This document shows, piece after piece, positions 25,901 through 33,429 of a stretch of 64,000 nt of DNA. Source of the stretch: Spongilla lacustris (lineage: Eukaryota; Porifera; Demospongiae; Spongillida; Spongillidae); contig OX442415.1 in NCBI GenBank assembly GCA_949361645.1, positions 5,878,023 through 5,942,022 on the forward strand. Direction: 5' to 3'. Numbering within the stretch: the stretch's first letter is position 1; every line of letters starts with the position of its first letter. The notes under the pieces are model-generated. The model was given only the letters and a program-made list of their open reading frames with translations, made no database searches and was not told the DNA's origin. The position numbers and the translations under genes were made by a program.

Positions 25901-28150
25901 CTCTATATCTGAAAGGTGTTGAAACAAAGGTATGGATAGCACTCTTCTCATGTTGTGTTACCCGAGCAGTGCACTTGGAGTTGGTGCCCGACATGACAAC
26001 AGATTCCTTTATACGTTGTCTGAGGCGGTTCATTGCAAGGAGAGGTGTTCCCAAGAAAATGATCTCTGACAATGGAAAGACCTTCAAAGCAGCAAGCAAG
26101 GTTATTTCAGCAGTTTTGCAGGACCCAGGAGTGAAATGTTGGGTTGCTGGTATGCATGTCACATGGTCATTTAACTTGGAGAAAGCTCCTTGGTGGGGGG
26201 GATTCTTTGAAAGGATGGTAAGATCAATGAAGGCCTGTCTGAAGAAGGTTATTGGCAAAATGAAGCTCTCCTATGATGAGTTGTCAACTGTTCTCACAGA
26301 AGTAGAAGCAACATTGAATTCAAGGCCTCTTACATATGTCTCATTGGAGGATCTGGATGAACCCCTGACTCCATCTCATTTACTTGTAGGGCACAGATTA
26401 AAGAACCTTCCAGATCATTCGATTTGTCATGATGATCCTGAGTATGTACCACAAAGTTCAGCACCTGTACTCTCTAAGAGGATGAAGCACCTCAGCCAAG
26501 TATTAGACCACTTCTGGAAAAGGTGGAGAAGAGAGTATTTGGCTGAATTGAGGGATGCTCACCAATTTCAAACACGGTCGAATGGGACACATCACATAAG
26601 CGTTGGAGATGTGGTGTTAATTCACGATGATGATCACCCCAGAACATTTTGGAAGCTTGGCAAAGTGGAAGAATTAATTTCGGGGAGTGATGATGCTATT
26701 CGAGGAGCATTAGTTCGTATTCGTGCAGGGAACAGCCACGCCTTTGTGAAGCGTCCAGTTCAGCGGCTTTATCCTGTTGAAGTCAGTGACGTCAAAGACA
26801 CAGATACAACTGAAGGAACAGAACACCATCAATTGCCTGTTTCTAACCAAGCCACAGCTGAGCAAGAGGCAAGGATCCGTCCTCAGAGAGCAGCAGCAAT
26901 GCAGGCAAAGCAGAAGTTAGAATCATGGGCTAGAGATCTGAACAATTCCATTTAGACACAGTTGACTACTACCTAGTCAACGGGGGGAGTGTACGGAACA
27001 TTGATGACGTTAAGTAATTTTGCTCACGTGATCTGTTATTTTTTTTGATTATTAATTATACATTGTGTGGGAAAGGAATCGTGAGGCACGCGCACTCTCG
27101 TTGAACGTCGCTCTGAGGGATCGGCAGATTTGTTTGGTTTCGTACAGGGAACCACCAATACAATATGAGAAAGGCGTGGTAGTACAAGTTATTGAAAATA
27201 ATTGAGCGTAAAATGGAGCCAAAACTAAAAGTTGGAAATCGTGTTTAAACAAAAGCCACCTCTATTTTAGCATGCCGACAAGCAGAGGATATTTTTGGAC
27301 CTTGGGCCTTAAGGCTTGAAGCCGACAGGACATTTGTTAAATACCCTTTGTCATTTCTTGGCTACACGTAGATGCAGAGTACAATTTGCATGCATGCATG
27401 CATGCATAAAATTAAATTTAGGTCATTCAAATACACATGCATATGCACAATGACACATTGGGGCAACCTCCCTTTCTCTCTTTTTGTGCGCTAATTTATA
27501 AATACTGTACTAGCAAAACAATGAATCCATTGTGCAATGATTTCGCTCTTTACATGTATGTGCTGGAACCTCATTTACTTGTTATTGATGTATTTCCAGC
27601 CCTATTGGATAATTTTATAGTATATTTATTAATTTATTTTATAGTTTATTTATTAATGGGGAACACTGAACCATCACTTATTGAACTTATGGAGTAATTA
27701 AAACAAACACCGAATCTTCCACTATTACACAGTAGCATTAAAATGGGACCATGCCACGGGAACCTTCCGTACAAACTGGAAGTTACATGTGCGAGGTGGA
27801 TCCAGAAACCATTGCATATCTCAGAGTCTTGCCAATGTATAGAGTTTAGTGTTGAAATAGCATTGGTAGATGCATACACTTACATCACTCAAAGAGTTGT
27901 AACTTTGCGATATAGTTGTTCCCGAGCCGGAGCATAGGTTCCAGCACAGTTCCCGCTGTGCGTTCGTACATTTAAATGTACTTCCTTTACCTTGTTATCA
28001 ACCATAATCCCTAAGAATTTACTTTCAAACATTTATAACCTCTAGGTGAAATTGGAACACCCTTGCTACACTGATGTGGCATGTCATCCGATCATTTCAA
28101 TTCCTATCCCCAATGATGAAGTTAAGTACAGTGCTGTAAAATCTTCCTGA
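16847..28150 (+). CDS. Module A: Ig-FN3 receptor with two ITIM-like tail exons
   Basis: Predicted single-pass cell-surface receptor. Eight exons: 16847-16913, 17872-18177, 18823-19170, 19927-20016, 20074-20175, 20236-20294, 20534-20647 and 28046-28150. Lengths sum to 1191 bases, an open frame of 396 aa plus TGA. All phases agree: 1 up to the membrane exon, 1-to-0 in the linker exon, 0 in the tail. Order: signal peptide, one Ig domain, one FN3 domain, Ser/Thr stalk, membrane helix, cytoplasmic tail. The two last exons are duplicates, each with a tyrosine motif fitting [SIVL]xYxx[IVL] (VQYSEV and VKYSAV). By analogy with known ITIM receptors these could bind SH2 phosphatases. That role is inferred. 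The donors of exons 4 and 6 (GTTGGT, GTTAAC) are weak, so those borders are the least certain. An AATAAA lies at 28454. The last intron carries a large retrotransposon. Confidence 0.8.
17872..18177 (+). CDS. Module A exon 2: Ig domain
   Basis: Phase 1-1 exon, 102 codons, from AG|GTACTGCTGG to GG|GTAAGA. It has Ig marks in order: B-strand Cys (AVFNCSGDGS), C-strand Trp (TIVWVLNGSAY), and F-strand Cys (NNTEVICKVTDG). There are several NxS/T glycosylation sites. Close to the Ig exons of B, C, D and E. Confidence 0.85.
18823..19170 (+). CDS. Module A exon 3: fibronectin type III domain
   Basis: Phase 1-1 exon, 116 codons. It begins GPLDAPYNFSVVMSNTSFNL, then SWGAPFS (FN3 B-strand Trp), a four-cysteine insert (YTLCTN, YGCKTI, DCTF, RTCTSS), and the end PIMFQFFAINGAGNG. 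It is the best conserved unit across A, C, D and E. Confidence 0.85.
19927..20016 (+). CDS. Module A exon 4: Ser/Thr-rich stalk
   Basis: 30 codons: SRTQTIASSTGATVTNATTS then TYSRSATLFG. Mucin-like, phase 1-1. The donor GTTGGT is weak. It is not obviously related in sequence to the stalk exon of C-E. Confidence 0.55.
20074..20175 (+). CDS. Module A exon 5: transmembrane segment
   Basis: 34 codons, phase 1-1. APITVGVIIGAAAVVVLIVL continues LVIAIKCYLHNKKAG: about 25 hydrophobic residues, then a basic stop-transfer. This differs in sequence from the membrane exon of C, D and E. Confidence 0.8.
20236..20294 (+). CDS. Module A exon 6: juxtamembrane linker
   Basis: 59 bases, changing phase from 1 to 0: GFSCLSPSDCKPASQSQQNK. 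The phase change is exactly what is needed to join the membrane exon to the phase-0 tail exons, which argues that it is real despite the weak GTTAAC donor. Confidence 0.55.
20534..20647 (+). CDS. Module A exon 7: first ITIM-like tail exon
   Basis: 38 codons, phase 0-0, strong acceptor CTACTAG and donor GTAAGT. It reads VKLDTPCYTDVACLQVITIP then ALNDEVQYSEVKASHTEE. EVQYSEV fits the ITIM consensus. CYTDV is a second YxxV. About 23 of 34 positions match exon 8. Confidence 0.8.
20660..20673. repeat. Poly-C tract
   Basis: A C run in the last intron of module A, close to the exon 7 donor. Confidence 0.85.
20962..20966. repeat. Target-site duplication GGGAA, left
   Basis: Matches 27147-27151 exactly. 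Five bases is typical of BEL/Pao integration. Confidence 0.9.
20967..21123 (+). repeat. BEL/Pao 5' LTR
   Basis: 157 bp, identical to the 3' LTR except one base in the TTATTTATTTTG stretch. It has TG...CA termini. Confidence 0.95.
21124..21141 (+). promoter_or_regulatory. Primer-binding site
   Basis: TGGTCCTTCGAGCCGGGA directly follows the 5' LTR and is complementary to a tRNA 3' end finishing in ...GGACCA. I did not assign the tRNA species. Confidence 0.75.
21160..21624 (+). pseudogene. BEL/Pao polyprotein, N-terminal part (gag region)
   Basis: 154 residues from MEEQLSRKQRVRAGHRASVS. A coiled-coil-like charged region follows, and a threefold repeat (RQPENRPLSPG type) lies near the end. It stops at TGA 21622-21624. 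The frame stays open beyond that stop and continues in register with the next segment, so the TGA interrupts one long polyprotein. The start follows the primer-binding site by 18 bases. Either the copy is mutated or the stop is read through. A mutation is simpler, since a second TGA follows. Confidence 0.8.
21730..22983 (+). pseudogene. BEL/Pao polyprotein, gag and protease part
   Basis: 417 residues between two in-frame TGA codons. About residues 25-120 resemble the DUF1759 gag region (LPKLTLRKFNGDITNWITFW). About 238-300 form cysteine/histidine knuckles (CVYCGQ, CFLCLKKFHKSRDC, CSTCQGRHHSSVC). An aspartic protease active site follows at D381-T-G (MILDTGSQRSYL). The TGA at 22981-22983 falls about 35 residues after the catalytic Asp, inside the protease domain, so it is unlikely to be a natural boundary. 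It encodes capsid and protein-processing functions of the retrotransposon, inactive as written. Confidence 0.85.
23014..26955 (+). pseudogene. BEL/Pao polyprotein, RT-RNase H-integrase part
   Basis: 1313 residues in the same frame as the two preceding segments, open to TAG at 26953. The reverse transcriptase has YVDD at residues 376-379. RNase H begins about residue 575 (HGFSDASVGAYAAVVYLK). An integrase zinc finger has its histidines near 870-895 and CTVC near 923. The integrase core has D959 (VDFAGPL), D1019 (SDNGKTF) and E1066 (GGFFERM). A DUF5641-like C-terminus has VGDVVLIHDDD. All catalytic residues I can check are present. The leading end lacks its own start because the frame is cut by the TGA at 22981. 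Copying and integration of the element would depend on getting past the two stops. Confidence 0.9.
26980..26989 (+). promoter_or_regulatory. Polypurine tract
   Basis: ACGGGGGGAG, directly before the 3' LTR, is the expected plus-strand primer site. Confidence 0.8.
26990..27146 (+). repeat. BEL/Pao 3' LTR
   Basis: 157 bp, one mismatch to the 5' LTR, which suggests a recent insertion. Confidence 0.95.
27147..27151. repeat. Target-site duplication GGGAA, right
   Basis: Matches 20962-20966. Confidence 0.9.
28046..28150 (+). CDS. Module A exon 8: second ITIM-like tail exon and stop
   Basis: 34 codons plus TGA, phase 0, after the acceptor CCTCTAG. It reads VKLEHPCYTDVACHPIISIP then IPNDEVKYSAVKSS. 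EVKYSAV fits the ITIM consensus. It is a duplicate of exon 7, separated from it by a 7.4-kb intron full of inserted elements. Confidence 0.75.
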   Translation: MKLEHPCYTDVACHPIISIPIPNDEVKYSAVKSS

Positions 28151-28319
28151 TGCAGTAAGTTTTTTTTTTGCAATAATAGCTATTCAGGTCCAAGTCCCTC
28201 CAAACATTTGCTTTCCTCCTCACCTCCATATACATCTAGTATTTGTCCATGCATTATATCCGCACTTTTTTCTCCTCAGATACATGTATAACACAAGACT
28301 GGGAGTCATTCTCTGTGGC

Positions 28320-28741
28320 GGATGTAGAGTCTGTCCACGTGAGATCTGCCTGGTTATATAAAAGGGTTGTTATATGCTGCGTATAACATTAATATTCCAT
28401 TATTATTATTATTATTATTTATTATTATCATTATAAAATTGAGAATGCAAGAGAATAAATGAGTATTGTACCTAGATTTTTTTTGTTTGAATTTCGATTA
28501 ATAGTCCACTGAAAATTGCCTAAGCATTCCATTACAGGGAAAAAATTGCTGAAGAGAATTAATTGATTATTTCATGATATTTTGCTCAAAGTAATAATAA
28601 ATTGAAGTTGAAGCAAAAAACATATTCAGTGCTTTTGAATATCTTATACATATATCTACATGTTAATTAATGTAATACGCAGCGTATAACACAGTGTGTA
28701 TATATATCTGGGCAGATCCCACGTGGACAGACCCTGGATCC
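28320..28741. repeat. Inverted-repeat element downstream of module A
   Basis: The left arm (about 28320-28393: GTCTGTCCACGTGAGATCTG ... GCTGCGTATAACATTAAT) pairs with the right arm (about 28666-28741). The interior is AT-rich with an ATT repeat. A MITE-like element. Confidence 0.75.
28454..28459 (+). terminator. Polyadenylation signal AATAAA for module A
   Basis: A canonical hexamer about 300 bases after the stop codon. No downstream element was verified. Confidence 0.4.
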
Positions 28742-29482
28742 ATCATGGGATTGCTGCCAAACCATTGCAGATAGTTTAGATGCGGCAATACATTCAACTT
28801 TTTGAATTTGTAATCACATATGCTATCATGATATACAGCGTACATGTATTTGTAACTGATTATATTATTGTATTTACATTATACCACAAATGTCATCAAA
28901 AGCAAGAGTTATTGTAGCTTTAGCAAACACTACTGTTTGCGGCTGAGCACAATTTGATAATTGGCTATTACGGTATGCCGTTTGAATGCTGTAAAATAAT
29001 TTACTCTAAGAGCTCATTATCAATCTTACCTCAATCTGTGACCCAAATTTCATGCTCTTTTGAAGCCAACCATTTGATCTTTCATACACCCTATCACCAT
29101 ACTAAATAAAGCCACCTACGCACACAACCTACAATTTTACTCCAATAGCCGTGCATCATCCATGTAATAGAGGTGGTGTCAGAGAGGGGGAACTTTGAGA
29201 GTGTGTAGCAAAGATGCCGACAAATTTTAGAGGATCAGCGAGTTATAACAACAAGACAGACCAAGAAGCATATTTTAACCAGCCACGTTTTTGTTTTACA
29301 AATCTACATGGCACGTGTATTTTATGAATAATACGTGTGGTTCGCCATCACATAAACAAAGTTCAGAAACAATGCAGGTAGTGTGATCGCTTGCTTGTGG
29401 CACCTAGGGATAAGAAATTAAGGTAAATGTACACAATGATGCTGTCAATACTTATTCTCGATGCAACTGAACAAATTATGAG
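28742..29482. other. No gene seen
   Basis: AT-rich intergenic DNA without supported features. Confidence 0.5.
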
Positions 29483-29637
29483 GCTGCATGGTACTGGTAG
29501 CTGAGATGAGGGTATAGGTGACTGAGATGAGTCTGGTACTGGTAGCTGATATGGTGGCTGAGATGAGGCTGCAGGTACTGGTGGCTGAGATGAGGCTGAT
29601 ATCGTACGTGGCTGAGATGAGGCTGGTACTGGGGTTG
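29483..29637. repeat. Minisatellite, unit about 21-24 bases
   Basis: Imperfect tandem copies of CTGGTACTGGTAGCTGAGATGAGG. The frames MSLVLVADMVAEMR and SATSTRLISVT are repeat translations. Confidence 0.85.
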
Positions 29638-30015
29638 CAAATTGAAAGAGTAATCATGGAAGCTAAGAGTACCCAGACCAAGACAAACGTTGAGTACGAC
29701 ATAAGTAAGGTCCAGCAGTTGCTCTCGATCGATTATGAGTGAACAACTGCTGTTCATTGCCCCTTGTAACGTGGCGGCAATCGCACAGTATACATGTAGG
29801 ACCAAACATAAATGATACCATGTACTATGTTTGATCGCTAGCTGTAAAAAAAAAAACTACAAACCAATGCGCTAATATATCTATTAGTACCTTTAGTTTC
29901 CTTCACAAAACACCCTTTAAATCAACTTTCTGATTGTCGCAGGCGTGGAGAATTGCTTCTGTATCGAAGAGGTACACAAAAACTAACCCGCTTTCAAGGC
30001 CCCTAGCTTGTCTAA

Positions 30016-30100
30016 TCTCGTTCCCAGACTCACTTACGTAAGTATTACTGCATAATGTGTAATGCTACTTATGCATACGTAAGTGAGTCTGGGAACGAGA
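30016..30100. repeat. Short palindromic element
   Basis: TCTCGTTCCCAGACTCACTT plus ACGTA pairs perfectly with its inverted copy ending at 30100. The spacer is about 35 bases. TAGCTTG occurs on both sides (30004, 30104). The core resembles the palindrome at 11473-11622. Confidence 0.85.
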
Positions 30101-30430
30101 CCGTAGCTTGCCATAGCAAGTTGACTACACCTCGTGGTTTGCTACAAAAATAGATGAAAGTTGTTCCATTCCTTGTAGGGTCTATTAGCCCATTGCTGTT
30201 TTTGAGTGAGCACATGTTCCAAAGGTCTTTGGTTGCCGAGGTCGTTGTTAAGGGCATGACATCATTATTTTGGAAAATGAATCTAATGTAGTGTCAACAA
30301 AACATCGGGCTGCAAACACCAGTGCAAAGGCCATGTACGTTGAGACATCAGGTGCCCATAAAATCTTGTGTGGTTTGGTCTGCTGGATGAAAGCTGCAAC
30401 TAGAGCTGAACCAAGACATACCTTTTCCAA
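30069..30430 (-). pseudogene. Coding-like minus-strand segment, unrecognised, frame-shifted
   Basis: Two minus-strand frames meet near 30250. The upstream one reads EKVCLGSALVAAFIQQTKPH and KILWAPDVSTYMAFALVFAA. The downstream one reads SATKDLWNMCSLKNSNGLID and TTFIYFCSKPRGVVNLLWQA. Composition is protein-like in both and the junction looks like one indel or a missed intron. I do not recognise the family. The palindrome at 30016-30100 abuts the downstream end. Confidence 0.35.
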
Positions 30431-30904
30431 GATATCAGGTTTGTGATTTGCTGATTGGGTGTGTATAATTAGTTATACTCATGCTATGATGCAAACAAAA
30501 GAAACTAGCAAAGAGAAAAGTGATACTATTTCACATTATAAACACCTAAATGTAAATAAACACATCCTCTATGTGTTTAAAGGCACTAGTAGTGTTGTAG
30601 TACATGTCCTCCACATTCTCCTCAGCCTCCATCAAGGTCTTCATCATCTGGTACCACCATCTCCTTCATGACCAGCAAGAAAAACGAAGTGGAAGACATC
30701 ACCCCATCATGAGCATCACGAAATGCTATTATTTTTTTCAGGGGGGTCAAGGTAAAAATGTTATGAGTTACCACAAACTTAAGGGGGACTTTGCCAAAAA
30801 GGAATTTATGGGGAAAAAAAAATTCATCGCCTTTCTGATTTTTTTTTAATGCACTTTATGTTCAGGTGCACCATAGCAACATAATAATGCCATGATAACT
30901 CTGG

Positions 30905-31096
30905 TCAAACAAATATGTGCTTGTGGTAATGTTTTGTTACATCTGGCATATGTTTGAGTGCCCACAGCATGGTCTTCAGTAAGGCTGAGGGGGGATGAGG
31001 TCAACGTTTCCATAGCAGCAGAGGACAAAGAGTCCATCTCTTCCTCAGTCTGAGGGAAAACTAAACCTAGCTCTTCTCTGAGGGACATTCCACTGC
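30905..31096 (-). CDS. Possible single exon, unrecognised
   Basis: The minus strand has an acceptor-like TTGACTGTACTGCAG followed by an open frame: MSLREELGLVFPQTEEEMDS, then LSSAAMETLTSSPLSLTEDH and a short cysteine-containing end. Composition looks coding. No partner exon was recognised. Part of the same DNA (about 30900-30960) reappears near 60220-60290 in front of the Ig remnant of module E. Confidence 0.3.
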
Positions 31097-31340
31097 AGTA
31101 CAGTCAAGTGAGAGGTGCCACAATGGATGGTGGTGGTGGGGCACATACACATGCACACACGACACATACACATGCACACACATGCACATACAACACAGCA
31201 CATTCATACACATACAATGCACATGCATACATGTACATCCACACAACACGTACAACCCAGCATGTACATATACATAAGTTAGATACCTCCCAAATCACCT
31301 GAAAGACCAATTTGGATGCCATGCACATTTTTATACATTC

Positions 31341-31582
31341 AGGAAAAATTATGATCCTACAAAGAACAAGGCCATTTGTTCAGCTCTCCTTCGACAGGCC
31401 TTGAACACACAATGTCAGCGCACGAGGTTTGTGTTACGGGTTGAAGCCAACAACAGGTGATTAGTGTTTGTGAAGGTGAGGGGGTATGTTGATGGAGGAA
31501 AAAAGTTCTTCATTTCCTCCAAGGCGACCAATATGCTTGGTCGCCTCGGAGGAATTGAAGTGGATGTTTTTGGCTTTAACCC
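31341..31582 (+). pseudogene. Coding-like frame with an internal stop, unrecognised
   Basis: After an acceptor-like ATACATTCAG the plus strand reads KNYDPTKNKAICSALLRQAL, then NTQCQRTRFVLRVEANNR, a TGA, and in the same frame LVFVKVRGYVDGGKKFFISS and KATNMLGRLGGIEVDVFGFN before TAA. A single internal stop in an otherwise protein-like frame suggests a decayed gene. Most of it lies inside the palindrome at 31360-31672. Confidence 0.4.
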
Positions 31583-31672
31583 GTAACACAAACCTCGTGC
31601 GCTGACATTGTGTGTTCAAGGCCTGTCAAAGGAGAGCTGAACAAATGGCCTTGTTCTTTATAGGATCTTGGT
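31360..31672. repeat. Palindrome with about 95-bp arms and inner hairpin
   Basis: ACAAAGAACAAGGCCATTTG ... GTTTGTGTTACGGGTT (about 31360-31443) is inverted at about 31577-31672. Near the centre TTCCTCCAAGGCGACCAA pairs with TTGGTCGCCTCGGAGGAA. Confidence 0.85.
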
Positions 31673-31935
31673 GGGTCATAAACCTAAAGCCAGGTATCCA
31701 GAGCATTCCTGTAAGCTCCTCCAAGTGGATCACTTTGTTTACCTCTGCATTTCGTGAGGTCCATCTCCTAAAACTTGGGCAATTATGTTATCAATTAGGA
31801 CATTCGTAATAACTCAGATATAGTTCATCAGGTACCACATGTTGTGTGTGTGTGTATGTTGTGTGTTTGTGTGTGTATGTTGTGTGTTTGTGTGTGTATG
31901 TTGTGTGTGCGTGTGCAAATGCATGATTGATTGTA

Positions 31936-32025
31936 GTACATACATTATACACACGTATACGCAATAACGTCTATATACACACTGTTATACTGTAGTGTAT
32001 AACAATACCTTTTTCATAGTGAGAC
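31936..32025. repeat. Dispersed repeat, short copy
   Basis: ACACGTATACGCAATAACGT through AACAATACCTTTTTCATAGT also occurs at about 52470-52550. It is probably a MITE family with GTATAAC-type internal palindromes. Confidence 0.7.
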
Positions 32026-32149
32026 CTTGTGCACCAGACCACCTCCCCATCCAGTGGCCACACCCCTCCATTCAGTGACTCCACCCCTCCAGCACTGAGG
32101 TATCTCTTTTCAACGTTGCCCTCCACACTCAAGAAGTATTCCTGGGGGA

Positions 32150-32170
32150 GGGGGGGGGGGGGGGGGGGGG
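32150..32170. repeat. Poly-G tract
   Basis: About 21 G in a row. Confidence 0.9.
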
Positions 32171-32338
32171 AATGGTGTCCCCTGTACAAGGTCAAAGGTC
32201 ACCAGGACTAAGTCCCTGTGGCACATGTACCAGGAAGATTAGAGATGAGGAGTATGAAGGGGTGTGCTGTGTACAAGTGAGGGTATTACTAGTGAGGGTT
32301 TCTTGGTGTGGGTGATACTTGTGAAGGTGTGAGGGTAT

Positions 32339-32430
32339 GTGTGGACTGTACAATCCTGAGGCAAGGCCTCCAGGCATACTCAGAGAATGCCTTCCTGGGC
32401 ATGGACCAGCGCTCAGTGGAACAACTCTAA
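32339..32430 (+). pseudogene. Possible exon fragment, unrecognised
   Basis: The plus strand reads VDCTILRQGLQAYSENAFLG then MDQRSVEQL and TAA. It is protein-like and short, without clear splice sites. Weak evidence. Confidence 0.2.
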
Positions 32431-33210
32431 CATTGAGCTGGACACATGCCCTGTCTCACTGGGGGGCGTGGCAAGGAGAATACCATGTAAGACATAGGAA
32501 TTTTTTTCTTATGATTACCACCCCTACCTCACTTTCACTGTGGCCATCTCCCTCCACTCTCTAACCTACTCACTATGGCCACTTCACCACCCTCACTTAT
32601 CATGTGTGGGTCTACTTAAACATGTACATGTACGCTGTGTGGATTGCTGGTTGCAAGTATGGCCAGACATGTCAAAGTGACAGACGTGTGCCCAAGACAA
32701 CGCCGGGTGGTGTGTAGGCCATGAGGGATAGGGAAGTGTGTCATGCATTTTGCACAAAAAACTAAGTGCTGAGATGCATTGTATGCATACATGTACATGT
32801 ACATCACCCTCATCCCTCATCCCTCCTTATACAAACCTGTGTTCATGGGAGAAGAGGCCAAGCACTGTACTGACAAATGATGAGACATGTCCCCTAAGCC
32901 TTAGAGGTTGGTCATGCATCCCATACATGTAGGTTGTAGAAGTGTTTGGGGGGTGGGGCAATGAAGCGATTATTGTGCTTTCTACACTGTCGGAAAAAAG
33001 TGTAGCTACCTAGCTATGTTGACCTCTAAATGAGGTTAGCCACACACACACTCATGAGGCAGAATGCCAGAGCAATAGTGTTATTATATGTATACTTGTT
33101 ATCTCGTACTGTACCCACACTGTGTATACTTATACGTAATGATGTAAGATGCTAGCAATGACAGGTGTGAGAGATGAACACACCCTAACATTAACTGTTT
33201 GCATATTTTC

Positions 33211-33285
33211 AAAGAGTAGAGGGCTCCCAGAGGTGGTCATATCTTCGATGAGCAGATCGAGGGCTCCCAGAGGTGGTCATATCGA
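33211..33285. repeat. Two-copy tandem duplication
   Basis: GAGGGCTCCCAGAGGTGGTC followed by ATATC occurs twice, about 47 bases apart. Confidence 0.85.
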
Positions 33286-33429
33286 AAGGGGAAGCTTGTC
33301 TATTAGTATTCCATTTAATGGCCGGGGAAAGTACAATGCATGTTTACCAAAAACATGGATCCAGTGCCTGGTATTCAGAGTTATGGACAATTTAGTGTGA
33401 TTATTATTGTAACCATGTCCTCTGACGCA

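Larger units (their letters stand above)
20967..27146 (+). mobile_element. BEL/Pao LTR retrotransposon, nearly complete
   Basis: 157-bp LTRs begin TGTACGGAAC and end TTTCGTACA, with one mismatch between them. They are flanked by the 5-bp target duplication GGGAA (20962-20966, 27147-27151), as in BEL/Pao. A primer-binding site and polypurine tract adjoin the LTRs. One reading frame carries gag, protease, RT, RNase H and integrase regions in that order, but is broken by two in-frame TGA codons (21622, 22981). No envelope-like frame is present. It lies in the last intron of receptor gene A, in the same orientation. Confidence 0.95.
20777..27970. mobile_element. Candidate older element interrupted by BEL/Pao
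   Basis: The left end TGTACGAATGGACATCG and the right end CGCTGTGCGTTCGTACA are inverted (8 perfect bases, then partial). Both sides are flanked by TTTAAA (20771-20776 and 27971-27976). Removing the retrotransposon leaves about 1009 bp. Short GGTTCCC/GGGAACC words repeat near both ends. It could be a non-autonomous DNA element or a solo LTR. No protein is visible. Confidence 0.45.

Noticed and set aside
27437..27937. Open frames downstream of the BEL/Pao 3' LTR as gene A exons
   Set aside because: No phase-0 acceptor/donor pair or homology. They lie inside the older element.
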